A stretch of 64,000 bases of DNA from Purpureocillium takamizusanense (Eukaryota > Ascomycota > Sordariomycetes > Hypocreales > Ophiocordycipitaceae), in NCBI RefSeq assembly GCF_022605165.1, contig NC_063077.1, positions 186,001 to 250,000 on the forward strand, in the 5' to 3' direction. The notes below the pieces were generated by a model. The model did no database searches, was not told the origin of the DNA, and saw only the letters and a list, made by a program, of their open reading frames with translations. Of this stretch, positions 1 through 11,794 are shown in pieces (positions within the stretch are counted from its first letter, which is position 1; each line of letters opens with the position of its first letter). The translations under genes and the position numbers were made by a program.

Positions 1-525
1 CTGCCAGACAAAAGTCAAGGTGTCCCAGTGGATGCGGCCGGCTACGAGGGCGGCGACTCCATGCTGCGATGCAGCTGCGTCTTATATGACATGGGAAGGG
101 TGAGAGAGAAGTGCGGGTGCGCGCGCGAGTTTGTGAGCAACGCAATAAACTGGTCATGCTCCACGGCCCCACAAGTACAGTACACACTACCTTATATAGA
201 GAGGGCAGCACCAGCTGTAAGTACTGCGTTGAGATTGTCCATCACCAACTGCCGCCGTGGCTGCATCTCGTCGTCGATGGCCGTTGAATTGACTATTATA
301 TGCGAGTAAATAGGTTTAGAAGCGCGGGTAGCTCATCTGCTGGGTATACATTATATCTGCGTGCGTGATCTATCAGCGACGCATGCGATTGCCTCATCCA
401 TGCCGTCGTGGCTGCTGCTGCTGCTGCTGTTCCTGCTACGGCAAATGTCTTCAAAATGTCCAGATGCTCGTCATGAAGCAACATGCAAAAAAATAAATAA
501 AAAAAATCACATAAAGCCTCCTCCC
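1..525. other. Intergenic, downstream of the first gene
   Basis: No supported gene. Short frames overlap on both strands without recognisable motifs. A CTG-rich run near 410-430 is read as GCAG repeats on the minus strand and lies past the stop of the neighbouring gene, so it is probably 3' untranslated sequence of that gene. Confidence 0.5.
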
Positions 526-744
526 TCACACCGCCTGGCCGGGCCCCGATGGCGAGTAAAACTCGGTAATGCCCGGCTGCGCTCCCTGAGGCTGCTTGCC
601 CCGGGCGTGCTCGGAGTCCTGGGGCGCGGTACGGGCATGGTCCGCCGGCGCCTCCGCGGGGGGCGGCACGGCGACATACTGCTGCTGCGGGTGGTACGCC
701 TGCGGAGGCGCAAAGTACTGCTGGGACATGGGCTGTTGGGGTGG

Positions 745-778
<34 letters not shown>

Positions 779-1703
779 ATCATGGCCTGCGGGTACATGC
801 CGGGCTGGGCGACAATCATGACGGGCGCGCCGGCGCGGGCCTTGTTGCGCTTGTGCGTGTCGATGCAGCCGCCGACGAAGAGGACGAACTCGGCCACGAA
901 GAGCACCAGGAGCAGGATGGCGAGGCCGAGGAACCGCCCGCGCGTCCTGCCGTAGTAGCAGCTCTCGTCGTAGTAGCGGTACGAGCTGCGGTACGACGAG
1001 TCGCAGTCGGCGTCGGCGATGCCCACGACGGTCGCGCAGCAGCCGCCCGCGATGACGGCGGCGATCCACAGGATCAGGCACACGCCCACGTGCGCGCCGG
1101 GATGGATGCCGGGGCCCCAGTGCGTGGTGGCGCGGGTGATCATCTCGGCGAGGCTCCAGATGAGGGCGACGCCAAACTGCGCGCAGTGTTAGTGACGGAT
1201 GTTTCCCCAGTCTCCTCAGAGCAGGGCAGGGGAAGGGGGAAGAGCGCGGCACATACAATGGGGACGCTGACGAGGGTGCCCAGCAGGCCGGAGTAGCTGT
1301 CGCGGGCGATGGAGATGCCGATGCCGATGCCCGCAATGCTAATAACCATGGCGAGGACGTGCATGACGTCCTTTGTGATGCGCCACGACTTGGTCTCGGG
1401 GACGATGATGCGCGGGGCCACGACCTGGGCGGCGGCGGCGCCCTGATGCAGCATGTCGGCCTGCCGGCTCTGCTCGTAGGGCACGTAGTGCTCTCCGTAC
1501 GACGACGGGTACATGACGTACGGCTGCTGCTGGGCGGCCGCCTTGGGCGGCATCGCGGGGGCAAAGTGGTCGTGCGCGGGCTGTTGCTGTTGCTGTTGGT
1601 GCGGTAGCGGCAGCGACAGCGGCGGCGTAGATGTCGCCGTGCTCGTGACGGGCGACACGGCCTCGGCCCGGGTGTCGGTCTGGGTCGACGTCTCGGGTGC
1701 CAT
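526..1703 (-). CDS. Four-helix (MARVEL-like) membrane protein with polyQ tail
   Basis: Two exons: 1257-1703 and 526-1176. The intron 1177-1256 starts GTATGT and ends GCAG in phase 0, joining the third membrane-helix candidate cleanly. The 365-aa product has a long cytosolic N-terminus rich in Pro and Gln, then about four hydrophobic segments (roughly residues 110-130, 135-155, 175-200, 230-250), a short loop with several Tyr and Cys, and a Gln/Pro-rich C-terminus with an uninterrupted polyQ run encoded near 750-780. The four-helix layout with disordered tails is typical of fungal MARVEL-like proteins of the plasma membrane or secretory pathway, but I do not see a diagnostic motif, so the family is an inference. 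The polyQ tract is likely length-variable between strains. Confidence 0.75.
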
Positions 1704-3614
1704 GACGGGGCCGATTCGTCTGTCTGTCTGACTTGACCGGGTTGTCTGTCCGTCCGTCCTTTGAGTCTCTTCCGTCTGTGTGTCTCTCGATCTGTCTCTG
1801 CTCTCTCAACGATGCGGCTCGGCAGTCAAAACGGTCGTGTCTCGGGCGGTTCCGCGTTTCGTGTCGGGCAGAGTCCAAACTAAACGGGCAAGGAAAGACG
1901 ATGATGGACAGCGAGGCAGCATAAAAAGAAAGAAAAAATAGAAGGGTAGAAACGAGAGTCGTGTGCCTGCGTCGGGCAGCGAGCGAGCGAGCGAATGGTG
2001 GGAACCAAATACCGACTGCACAAACGAATGCAAGGAGGGATCGCAGCCTGGGGGGCGAAAGGGAGGGAAAAGAGAGACGAGGGGGAAAAAGTCGAATAAG
2101 CAGGCAGTAGAGCAGGCTGGCCACGACTGCTGGTGGTGGTGGTGGTGGTCACGACAAGCGGCAGGGTCTGGGCTGGTGGTCGACCTCATCAGCCTCTGGT
2201 CTGCTCGGCGACTTCTCAATCGGGACGGCTGCCGCGCTCTGAGAGGGAGAGTGAGCTGGTGCCGTCGCAGTGGAGACGCTTGCCCTGGAGGCTACATTAC
2301 GATGGGTAAAGTAGAGTGCCTGGCGGTTCTCGACGGGCCTCGCTCAACTCCCGTAGAGGGCGGGCGGCTCTTGGGTGTCTCCAGCTGTCCGCTAACAAAC
2401 AACCTTGGAAGCGTCCATGACTCCATGTCAAGGTACCCCTGATAAGGTAAAGTGAGAGACCCCCCGCCGTCGCTAAAATTACCTATGGCCAGTGGGGGGC
2501 GCAGCACGTTCGAGTCGCTGCCATTGGGCGGAATATTTTGCAAGTCTGCGTTTTCGCCCCTTGGCGGCCCAGCCCTACCTAAACTACGTTAGGGACTCTC
2601 TTAGTACTGGCCATCCTTGCTCCACTACTAAGGTCCGTGGCCTGGAGCTGCTGGTCGCTGGAGAACGCACGGGGCCTGAATGAGCATTGAGCACCACCAC
2701 CTAGCAGAGCCGCAATCGCCCGCACGCACTCCCACCGGCAGTGCCGCCGTGCACAGCCCCGGAGCGCATCTATCCCGCTCCGACGTAGTACTTCGTGATA
2801 TACTGTACTGTATTAGTACTGTTAGTTAGTACCTACTAATAAGGTAGAAGTGAAAACTGGCAGCATCCATCCCGTCCAGCGGGGCCCGCAACGTGGGGTC
2901 CGACACGGCGACGGCCCGTCTCCCCGCACGACACCCTACCTCGATCGAATTCATCCCTACTTGGTAACTTCAATAGTACTCAAGATGATACTTTGCACGT
3001 AGGTAGATGCGCAGCTGATGCTTCGCACATACAAGCTCGTACGTGCGTAAGACGCAATCGATGCCCTCACCGCCACCCACGAAAACAGCCAGCATGGCTC
3101 ATCTGCAAGCAAGGCGGTTGGCTGCTGCGCTGCGACCGCGTCATGTTGCGGTTCCCTGGTGGTGTGTTGTCGAGGACTCGAGATCGAGGACGCGCAAGCC
3201 GACCGGCTAGTAAATATCTGGCTCTCCCCAGCGTGAATCGGCGGGGATGGTGTTGGTGTGTCCAGCTGGTGGTGTTGGATCGACAACGGCCGCGCAAGCA
3301 CCGGCCAACCACCAACCAACCCCTCCTGGTCATGCAATGTGCATTTCGCAAGTCAACATCGCCTACGTGCATTTAAGCGAGAACCTACTCCGTATAGGTA
3401 GCCAATATCACGATTGTCGTCAACCGCGGGACGCACCTGGACACGCAATCGCCCAAAAGTCCCGCCAGTGGCTCGTAACAGACGTGCTTCTTTTGTGTAG
3501 ACGCTCGCTTTCTCCCCGTCTATCCCGACTCGGGCCATCGCGACACCCAGGACACACAAGACACAGCCACCCCCGCTCAAGGCACAAGACATCCCTACCT
3601 CCCCAGTGACCCAT
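1704..3614. other. Intergenic region with CT-rich leader and TGG repeat
   Basis: About 1.9 kb without a convincing gene. 1704-2150 is pyrimidine-rich on the minus strand, as expected for a leader or promoter of the gene ending at 1703. It includes a (TGG)n microsatellite near 2131-2150. The rest has overlapping short frames on both strands without domain-like sequence. Confidence 0.5.
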
Positions 3615-4340
3615 TCATTCCCGTTGCAGCACCACCAGCAGGCCCATGATGCCCAGCATCACCGTCTTGAGCCACGGGTGCTCCGACAGCATAATCGTCA
3701 CGTACCCCACAAACGGCACGTAGCCGTACACGCTCCCGATGATGTCCTTGCGCTCGAGGTAGTCCTGCCCGCGCGCGTATAGGTCCGTGTCGTCGGCGAC
3801 GTTGTTGTCGCCCTTTGTGAGCAGCTTGGCCTTGTCCCTGCACGAATGACGGTCAGCCAGTCAAGTCACCAAGTCAGTCGTTCCCACGACCTCCAGCACA
3901 GCGCAGTCGCGGAAAGGTGGGTAGCCGGGTAAGGGAAGGTCGCGCCAGACATACCCCGTGCCAAACTTGCGCACCACGCGGTGCACAATCGGAATGTCCT
4001 TGTCCTTGACGTTGTAGACGACCACCTCGCCGACCGCCGTCTCCTCCCAGATGTTGCGGTTCCACAGAAGCAGCAGGTCGCCGCGCTGAAAGGCGGGTTC
4101 CATGGAGCCGGACAGGACGACGACGATGGGCGAGGGCGAGTCGGTCGCGACGGAGAGGCCCTTCCACATCTGCGATTTGTTGAGCGTTAGCGCGCCTAAG
4201 GGGGTTCGCAAAACCTGGCCCAGCAAGTCTCGCGGCAAGGCAGTGGAGGAAAGGCGCACCATAAACGCCGTCGAGAGGATGAGGGCAAAGTTTAACAGCT
4301 GCGCGGCGGCCTGCCGCGGGTTTTGCAAGGCCGACAACAT
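3615..4340 (-). CDS. SEC11: Signal peptidase complex catalytic subunit Sec11
   Basis: Three exons: 4260-4340, 3955-4169 and 3615-3837, with introns of 90 and 117 bp in standard GT..AG form; splicing restores a continuous 172-aa Sec11, the usual fungal length. It is the catalytic subunit of the ER signal peptidase, an S26B serine protease that removes signal peptides from proteins entering the secretory pathway. Residues 15-33 form the membrane anchor. The catalytic Ser is S49 in SGSMEP, the catalytic His is H90 in IVHRVV, and the Asp pair lies in the KGDNN segment (D109, D115). The C-terminal hydrophobic helix ends in LQRE. It diverges from the CsbD-like gene across an 0.8-kb shared promoter region. 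Nothing looks broken; identity is clear. Confidence 0.95.
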
Positions 4341-5143
4341 GGCTGCGTGTGCTGGCGGTGTTGTGTGTCTTGGGAGGAGGGAGACGCGCGCGGCTGCTCG
4401 AACTGTCGGAAACGGGGAGGGACGGGCAGAAGGCGGGCGCGGGGTGGTCGGTTGAGTCGGGTGGTGCGGCGGCGGCGACGACGGGGAGCAACTGGGCGTG
4501 TCGAGGCTACGTTGAGGTATCGCGGGATCTTAACACGCGGGCAGGCGAGCTGTCTTTCTGGCGGTTGGAGATCTGGACATCTGGCCAGGCGCGCGGGCCA
4601 ATGGGAGAGCTGGCTGGCCGCCCCGGCCCCAGCCCCAGGGGCGCCTCTTGAGCCTCGCCTCCACCCACCCACCTCCACTGGAGGAATGGGATGGGTGGAC
4701 GGGACTGGAAGGGAGCCATGTTGCCATGGAACCAACTTGGACCGTCCCAGGGACCTTGGCTGCCCCGCCACCACCACTGAAAGTGACGGGAGCTTCCATT
4801 GGTGCTGTGAGTGTGAGGCAGGCAGGTGGGGTCCAGCGCTGTCGCTCAATCAGGCGCGCCAACAGCCAACCAAGCCTAGCAGCTGCCGAAGCTGCAGCAA
4901 GCTGCCGCACTCGTCGCGGTGATGTCATGGGCGTTGAAGCTCTCATCTATGTCATCGCCATGGCTGTTCGGCTGGGCCCAGGAGAAACGTTTAAATAGCG
5001 AGAGCCTACCTAGGCCAGGCGCTCACACCATTTCAGTCAGCTTTCGCAATCGCCGAATCATTGCGTCGTAGAACCAAAAATTCTCTGCTGCGATAATCCA
5101 CCAACCCTGCTCAACAGCCTTCCTACCCTGTGTCCCAACCATC
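4341..5143. promoter_or_regulatory. Divergent promoter region between SEC11 and the CsbD-like gene
   Basis: 0.8 kb separates two genes transcribed away from each other, so both promoters must lie here. The region is GC-rich with no protein-like frame. I could not assign individual factor sites. Confidence 0.45.
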
Positions 5144-5538
5144 ATGTCCGAGGGCAACCAATCCCAGCAGCCAAGCCTCGTAGGAGGCCATGTCCAGTAC
5201 GCAAAGGGCGCCGCCGAGGTAAGCCAGTCCCACGAAGCATTCAATTCCCATTCTCTGCGCCAGAGGAAGGCAGGCGCGCAGGCATCCTCGTGCAACAAAG
5301 CCGGCTGACTGCCGGGACATCTCCCTGCTAGGTCACCATCGGTGGACTCACTGGCTCGCAGCCGTGGAAGGTGTCGGGCGAACAGGACAAGGCCGCGGGC
5401 ATCGCCGCCATGCAAAAGGCAGGAGAGAAGCGCGACCCCAATAAGGGTTACGGGAAGGCCGAGGAGATTGCCGGCAAGTGGACGGGGTGCGAGGGCATGC
5501 AGAAGGAGGGCGCGGCCAGCAAGACGCACCAGGAGTGA
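5144..5538 (+). CDS. CsbD-like small stress protein
   Basis: Two exons, 5144-5218 and 5332-5538, with a 113-bp intron (GTAAGC..CTAG) in phase 0. The 93-aa product is hydrophilic and rich in Gly, Lys, Glu and Ala, with no signal peptide or membrane segment. Repeating patterns such as VSGEQDKAAG and GYGKAEEIAGKW resemble the CsbD/YjbJ fold, which in bacteria is a general-stress small protein of unknown biochemical role. Fungal homologues have similar length. The start at 5144 follows an ACC-ATC context and is the only in-frame Met of the exon. The second exon ends HQE. Function remains unknown; the family call rests on composition and motif spacing. Confidence 0.75.
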
Positions 5539-5905
5539 AGTGAAGTATTAAGTGAGGCGGACTCACCCTCGTGTGGCCGGGAGCCTGGGTCTCACTGATG
5601 TATGATATGATATGACAATACCGTATTGAGTTGACGGCGCATGGGCATCGAATTCAAGGCTACTTTACAACGCAAGTACCTGCCCTCTTTTGCAATATGG
5701 CTGACTACTTTGGTGCTTCCTTCCGCTGCGAGGTGTATAGCTACGACGGACGATGGATTGGATGGCTTATGAGGCAGGCATGAGCCGAGACAGAAAATCT
5801 CTCTCCTGCCCGACTTCACGCCAGCTCACCCCCCCCCGCTCTTGCCTCGCCGCTCGCCGCATCTCTCAGCGCCTTCCCATTCTTCGCCTTGCCTCTTCCA
5901 CAACG
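5539..5905. other. Short intergenic region
   Basis: Spacer between two plus-strand genes. It should contain the terminator of the CsbD-like gene and the promoter of the next gene. A C-rich run and pyrimidine-rich tract occur at about 5825-5905, just upstream of the chosen start. No gene seen. Confidence 0.4.
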
Positions 5906-7373
5906 ATGACCATGTCTTCTTCTAGGCCGCAAACCAACGCTCGTCTTCTCTTTTCTCCTCCATCCTCATCCCCGCGCCCAAACTCGCCTCGCTTCGTCAG
6001 CTCTGCGGCTGGCTCGTTTTGGCTCCTCGTTTCCATCATCGCTACCGGCATTGCTTCTCTCTTCCGTCTACGCACGCTTCTTGAATGGGCCATTCGCTCA
6101 GCCGCGCAGGCCGCCACGGAATGTCGTCGACTCCCCTCCTCTCGTCCGGCGGCCTTCCGGGTGCCATCCAGGACCATGCAAGACATGCCCTCTCCCTCTG
6201 TTTTTGTGCCTGAGCCGCCGCTGACCTGTCCGCAGCCCGTGTTCCTCCGTGCCAGCCACTCGCCATGGAGGTTCATCCCTCAAAATATCCTCGTTATTCT
6301 ACGAGGTCTGGTGCTCGCCTACCTAGTGGCCACGTCGGTCATGATTGGTCACTTCAAGCTCAATGTCGAGGTGGATGAGACGACCAAGTTCAAGCACCTC
6401 TTCAGCTTCACCATGGTCGCTCATGTGCTGGTCTTTCTCTACCACCTCATCACCTGGGTACACTTTTCTCTTCTACCATAGCCGTTTTGGACTCGCTGCT
6501 GATGATGCATAGGCGTGGACCTTTACCCATCTCTATCACCCCGACCACCACGCTGTTCGAGGCGGAGTCGAGTCGCTGGTCGTCCGCGCCATGTCTCTTC
6601 CTCGCAACATGGGAAGCCTCCGCAAGCAATTCTACTTTACGTTGTTCTTCTCGACGTCCACCGTCTTCTCCTTCATGAACGCGGTCATCTACTGGTTCGT
6701 CACCCGTGCCCACGAGGCGGGTGGCGAAGACGCCATTGTCACGGCCGCCGTCACTGGACTGGATGTGCTTGCGACGCCCGGCAAGGAGGCCGGCGCCCTC
6801 TTGGCTACTCAGATGCCAGAACAGCCCTGTAAGAAAGAGTTTGGTGGCTGCCTGTCTACTCCCGACTGACTGTTGTGCAGTCAGCGACCTCTTCGGTGAG
6901 GGATGGTTCAAGGCCTTTGTCATCCTGACGCTGCACGCCATCAACCCGCTCATCATGACGACTGAGATTCTCTTCTTCAACAGCATCAAGCGACCCTTTG
7001 TATGCATCCCATGACACGTTGGGGGTGCCTCGTGACTAACGTTTGTAGGCCCTTGGATCCCACTTTGTTGGCCTCATGGCCATGTCTGGCCTCTATCTTG
7101 GTTGGGCCGCAATCGGCAAGGCCCTGACGGGCGAGTTCCCCTTCTTCTGGCTCGACGAGGAGGAGGTAGGGTCCAAGGAGGCTGTGACCACGTACTGCAT
7201 CGGCTTCGTGTTCTTGTCGCAGATCTGTGAGCATTTCCCCGTGGTGACGTGACTGGTGGTCAGCTGACACGACATCAGTGTACATCTTGATGCAGGGCTT
7301 CATCTACATCCGGGAGGGCCTGACCAAGTCGATCCAGGGCGCCGAGGGCTCCGATGGGGCGCTTCACTCTTGA
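5906..7373 (+). CDS. Multi-pass membrane protein, possibly FAR-17a/AIG1-like
   Basis: Five exons: 5906-6457, 6513-6828, 6881-6999, 7049-7226 and 7279-7373. All four introns (about 49-55 bp) are GT..AG and keep frame, giving 419 aa. The N-terminal 120 residues are Ser/Pro-rich with one hydrophobic segment. From about residue 130 there are six or so membrane helices. Features include HPDHHAVRGG after the second exon junction, a helix starting LHAINPLIM with a conserved-type His, and a loop LTGEFPFFWLD between late helices. The helix order and the buried His recall the FAR-17a/AIG1 family, threonine-type lipid hydrolases of fatty-acid esters of hydroxy fatty acids. That assignment is tentative. 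An upstream in-frame Met at 5753 is possible but would add unconserved-looking sequence. Confidence 0.75.
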
Positions 7374-9175
7374 GCGCCGGCTGGCCTATCGAATGGTGCT
7401 TACCGCCCTTGGGCGAAAGCCAAAGGCCTTAAGTTGTGAGTGATGGGGCGGAAGATGGAGGTTGGGCGGAGGAAGGTCCGCGGAGTGAGGCGCGTCGGGC
7501 CGCTTGGAATTGACCCTAGAAACAGAGGCCTTGAGGCCATATCTCTTAATCTTCAATGCAACTCCTATGACGCCGAACTTTGACGTTGGGTTGCGCTGGG
7601 TCGACGGTGCCCTTGTATGGAGATGGTTCCTGACACGAATAGCGGTACGTTGGCGCCTTGGCCTGTCATGCAGGCAGGCAGGCAGGTAGGAGGGTTTACC
7701 TGGACACGCGACGGCGTCTTGCCTGGACAGCGAGCGTCGACTCTCATGCTGTTTCCACGGTCATGGCACTCTACAGTTATTATTGATGTTGCCAGTCAAG
7801 TGGCCACCACTCCACAGCGCCCACCCGCCCACCTCGCTTGTTCCCGCCTGGGTCTCTTGGCTGGGTTGGCACCTGGTCAACACTGAGCCTATCGGCGGGC
7901 TGCCCAATCAGCTGGCCGCGCGTGTCGTGGCTTGCATATGAATATTCTGGGGCTCAGGGGGGTGGCAGCGCTTGGCGCCCTGCGATGTTTATTTGGGACC
8001 TGGGGTGCGTGTTGTTTGTAGTGCGTAGGTAGCGGATCGAGTGACGCGTGCGGCGTCGGTGCCTTGTTGTTGCCCTGGGCTGGAACAGAAGCTGGGCGGG
8101 CGGACGGGACCAAGGCGGACGACGGGCGCCTGGGGTGTGTAGGTATACACCCTCTGTATACTGTACATGTGCGTTGTAGCGGGCGCTGATGAGTTGGTCA
8201 CGGCCTTTCGTTGGGCGCAGCGGGCAGACTCACGCAGGGACCGAGAGGCGGACCACTGGATGAATGGATTTGAGTAGAGTACCTGCCTGTACTGTACCAG
8301 ATGTGGTGTGGACGTGACGCATCGGTGATTTCTCACGTGGGTTCTGGAGTTGGGCGGTGATGGATCGGGCTGGCCTAACTAACTGACCTACGTAAGTAGT
8401 TGGTACCTTGGGTACTAATGAGGGAGATTAGGTGACTCGCGCGGGTGTTATTGTTGACGTGCTGTTTACCTGCCTGCGTGGAGGGTGAGGGAGACGCCGA
8501 CGACGACGTTGATACCTTACGTTAGTATACTGTAGGTACAGGCAGGTAGATGGTGCAGCTACCGGTGGTGGTGGTGGTGGTTGCAGTGGCCGTGACAGCG
8601 GTGGTGTCCATAGGCAGGTACCTACGCTTCCAGTCATAGCTCATTGTACTACGAGGTACTACCAAGGGTCGAGACAATACGTGACTGTTGTTGATCAACT
8701 CCAACGACGCCAATGGTGGTGGTGCGGCATGGGTGAGGCGGCCAGGTACCCCCAAGGCAGACAACCCCGCCTCCGGGTACCTCGCAGGCGCCTGATAAAG
8801 TCACGTCTCGCCCCAAACCTCACCTCTTCTCTTTTCCCCCTTCCCCCCTCACACACAGCCAAACGGGTCGCAAAGCCTCTCGAGGTTTGTACAGTCTTGT
8901 TCGTCGCAAGAAGGGTATAAATCCTCCTCCCGGGCCCCAGTCAATCTCCTGTGCGTCACACACACTCTTTTGAATCCAACCTCACCCTCCTCCTCTCGTT
9001 TCGTCGCTCCTTGGCCAAACAAACAGAAAAGAAGCAACCCGCCGGGCACGTACGGCATTGACGACTGCTCGCTCACGCCGTCGTCGTTTCCCTTTGTCTT
9101 GCGCCCGCCCGTTTTCGAATCGACGCCGTCGCCGCTCTTTACACGAAATCCATCAACTACCCCCCCTCCGCAGCC
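7374..9175. other. Intergenic region with (GGT)n repeat
   Basis: 1.8 kb with no supported gene. A (GGT/GTG)n microsatellite lies near 8562-8582. 8820-9175 is pyrimidine-rich and ends in the leader of the BTB gene, with a TATAAA-like string near 8917-8923. Confidence 0.45.
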
Positions 9176-10108
9176 ATGTTTAAGCGCTCGTTCCGGTCGC
9201 AGGACCAGGGCAGTAGCCGTGTCGACAAGACTGCGAGGCTAAAGAAGCAGGCGGCTGCCGCCGCGCGGGATCACACGAAGCTGTCGAGACTGCAGAGGTC
9301 GCTCACCGAGCGGGAGGACGTCTACGCGCCCCCCCGCAAGGTGACGGCAACATCGTCGTCGTCGGCCTCGGCCACGGCGACGCCTTCGCCCATCGTGACC
9401 CTCACCGTGGGCCGCGAGGGCAGGCTCTTTGCAGCGCACGAGGACGTGCTCCGCCAGTCGCCCTTTTTCGAGGCGGCCTGTCGAGGCGGTCACTTCCCCG
9501 ACGCGCAGAGCAGGAGGATTTCCCTACCCGACGAGGAGCCCGAGGTCTTCTCCGCCGTACTCGAGTATCTCTACAAGGGCGACTACTACCCGCGCCTGTT
9601 GCACGACAGGCAGCGCAACTCTTGGGATCTCGAGGACCGCCCGTCGCGGACGACGCCCCAGGCATCCCCCAAAACCCCGCAACACCACCCCGACCATCAA
9701 CACCACGGTGGCCACCGCGCCCCCGAGGCGACCGTCTACCTCGTCAGCGCCGGCGCCGAGGTGCTCCGCGACACAGTCATCTACTGCGCCGCGGACCGCT
9801 ACGGCCTCGAGGAGCTCAAGCGTCTGGCCCTGCGCAAGCAGGGGCTGCAGGCCGGCATCGACGTCGGAACCATCCTGCGCTCCGCCCAGTACGCCTACGC
9901 TCACACGCCCGACTCGGACAGCCGCCTCCGCGCTCACTACCTCGCCCTCATCATCCGCTGCCGCAAGACGTTTAAGCGTAGCGGCACCATGCAGGCTGAG
10001 ATGGAGGCCGGCGGCAGCAAGCTCTTCTTCGACCTGTTTGTCGCCATGTGCAACCACCTCGACGACGTCATTGACGTGAGCAACGCGCGCACGCCCAAGA
10101 CGGTCTGA
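9176..10108 (+). CDS. BTB/POZ domain protein
   Basis: Single exon, 310 aa, starting MFKRSFRSQ. The N-terminal 70 residues are basic and Ser/Ala-rich. A BTB/POZ domain spans about residues 72-145, recognised by VTLTVGREGRLFAAHEDVL, then SPFFEAACRG, PEVFSAVLEYLYKGDYYP, the classic order of a BTB fold. A His-rich Pro-rich insert (about 155-180) interrupts it, followed by a helical segment with VIYCAADRYGLEELKRLAL, the usual end of the BTB fold. BTB proteins of this fungal type dimerise and may act as adaptors for Cul3 ubiquitin ligase or in transcription control. No DNA-binding or kelch domain is present, so partners are unknown. Confidence 0.9.
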   Translation: MFKRSFRSQDQGSSRVDKTARLKKQAAAAARDHTKLSRLQRSLTEREDVYAPPRKVTATSSSSASATATPSPIVTLTVGREGRLFAAHEDVLRQSPFFEAACRGGHFPDAQSRRISLPDEEPEVFSAVLEYLYKGDYYPRLLHDRQRNSWDLEDRPSRTTPQASPKTPQHHPDHQHHGGHRAPEATVYLVSAGAEVLRDTVIYCAADRYGLEELKRLALRKQGLQAGIDVGTILRSAQYAYAHTPDSDSRLRAHYLALIIRCRKTFKRSGTMQAEMEAGGSKLFFDLFVAMCNHLDDVIDVSNARTPKTV

Positions 10109-11794
10109 AGGGGCGCGTTTGCGCTCTTTGGAAATCACACTCAGGACCCGGCACGCCGCTGAGTGTCGATGTGGAGGGACAGGTTCTTGTCGCATGGCAA
10201 GGTTCGCACCGGGAACAACACCACCGAAGAATTAAAAAAAAAGAAAGTGAAACGGCTCATTTCTTGTAACAGCGACATCATGGGGACTACGGAGTACCGG
10301 ACGGCGTTGGGACGTTTGCTTTGACGCTCCCTCATCAGATTGACGTTTTCCACCGAGGGAGTTTTGTTGTCTTGACTACTTGCTCCTTTCTTCGCTTCTC
10401 GCGAGGTGGCCGGCCGAGGTTTGGTGAGTAACACGGGCTGAGAGGGTTAATGATTCTGCCGTTTGGAACGCGCTGCGGTCCTCCGCTCGAACATTTTATT
10501 GTGCTTGCCTGCTTTTTTTGGTCTTTTTTTCTTTCGGCAGGTCTCGCGTGTCGATTCTTCACACGCCGCTCTTTCCTTGTCCGCGCATCTCTACTCGATA
10601 CCCATACACGGCGGCGTCTGGACGTTTTTTCTCTCTCATTTTCCACTCTGGCGCTTATTGTCCTCTGGGATCGACTCTTGCATCGCATATGCTTGCACTT
10701 TGACGACGCTCATGATTTATGTCAGATTGGGTGGAGAGGATAGGACGTGAAGCGGAGGCTCAATCGATTTGCATCACAGCATCTGCATGCCGCGCTTCCG
10801 CTTGGGCCCCAGATTGGAAGCAAGGCCCATGATATTTCAGGACAGGACACGTGGATGGATAATCCCCCCTTTTCAGTTTTCTTTTGTTACGATTTGCAGC
10901 GCTCTCGGGCTGGCATTGACTTGTTTAGGTCGGGTGCTTGCAAGCTGGCGTGGCGAGGGAGAAGGGGAAGGAGAGGGACTCTATCCTGGCAGAGGAAGGG
11001 ACAGCAACGTCCGGCCGGGAGGGCACCGTGCACTGGTTTGCGCGGAAGCTGCTCGCCGGGACGTCACCGCTCAAGTGCTGGATCATCCTGTTTGCTTCCG
11101 GTTTACTGGTTTGTCTTGCGCGCACAGAGTTCTGTGTCCTATACGGACTTTAACTTTGCTGCCCGCACGACTACGACTCCGGACGTGTTTTATCTTTGTT
11201 CTCCTTTGTCACTTGGAGAAGCATAGGGAAAGGAAGAAGAAGGGACAGGAGGAAGAACCTGCATGGGGTGTTTGCTGTGCACCGCGGATGGTGTGCGCCA
11301 GAAGGACGAATGAACCAACATTCCCTCTGGAGAAAAGGGAATCCCCCCCGAAAAAAAAAAAGAACACATCATGGCGGCGGGCGCATACGCGCGCGGGCGG
11401 GCAACGACTGTGTCACTCGGCTGTGTGATGCTGTGCGTCTTGGTCGTGTTATTATGTATCAGGGACGGGTCGCGAGACGACCTGCCCTGTCTGCCCCTTT
11501 GGCGTGACTGCGTCAGAGCGAGGTAATGAGAGGTCGGTCACCTCACATGATGTGCATGTATTCTTTGTTTTTCTCGTGACATGTATTGGGTCCCTAGATG
11601 TTTTAGAGTCTTAACGTACGTACGTTGCTTCGTAAATGGCCTTTGGCAAAGAGAAGTGCTATTGGCACAATCACTTTTTGCTCGGTGCGATTTCCCTTTC
11701 ATTCATCATCACATGGGGTGGGCCATCATCCATCGACGCCGCCCGCGCGCGCCTTGCCTCTCACACATGGACAACGTACACACAAGTCTGCACA
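10109..11794. other. Intergenic region
   Basis: 1.7 kb between convergent genes (BTB plus, DUF1349 minus). It contains several A- or T-rich runs (about 10229-10240, 10510-10530, 11345-11362) that fit 3' untranslated or polyadenylation sequence. Frames up to 219 codons occur but show low-complexity Arg/Lys/Pro composition without domains. A non-coding RNA cannot be excluded. Confidence 0.4.

Noticed and set aside
296..1564. 422-codon open frame on the minus strand
   Set aside because: Alternative frame of the polyQ membrane protein; polyalanine where the true frame has polyglutamine, and it ignores the supported intron.
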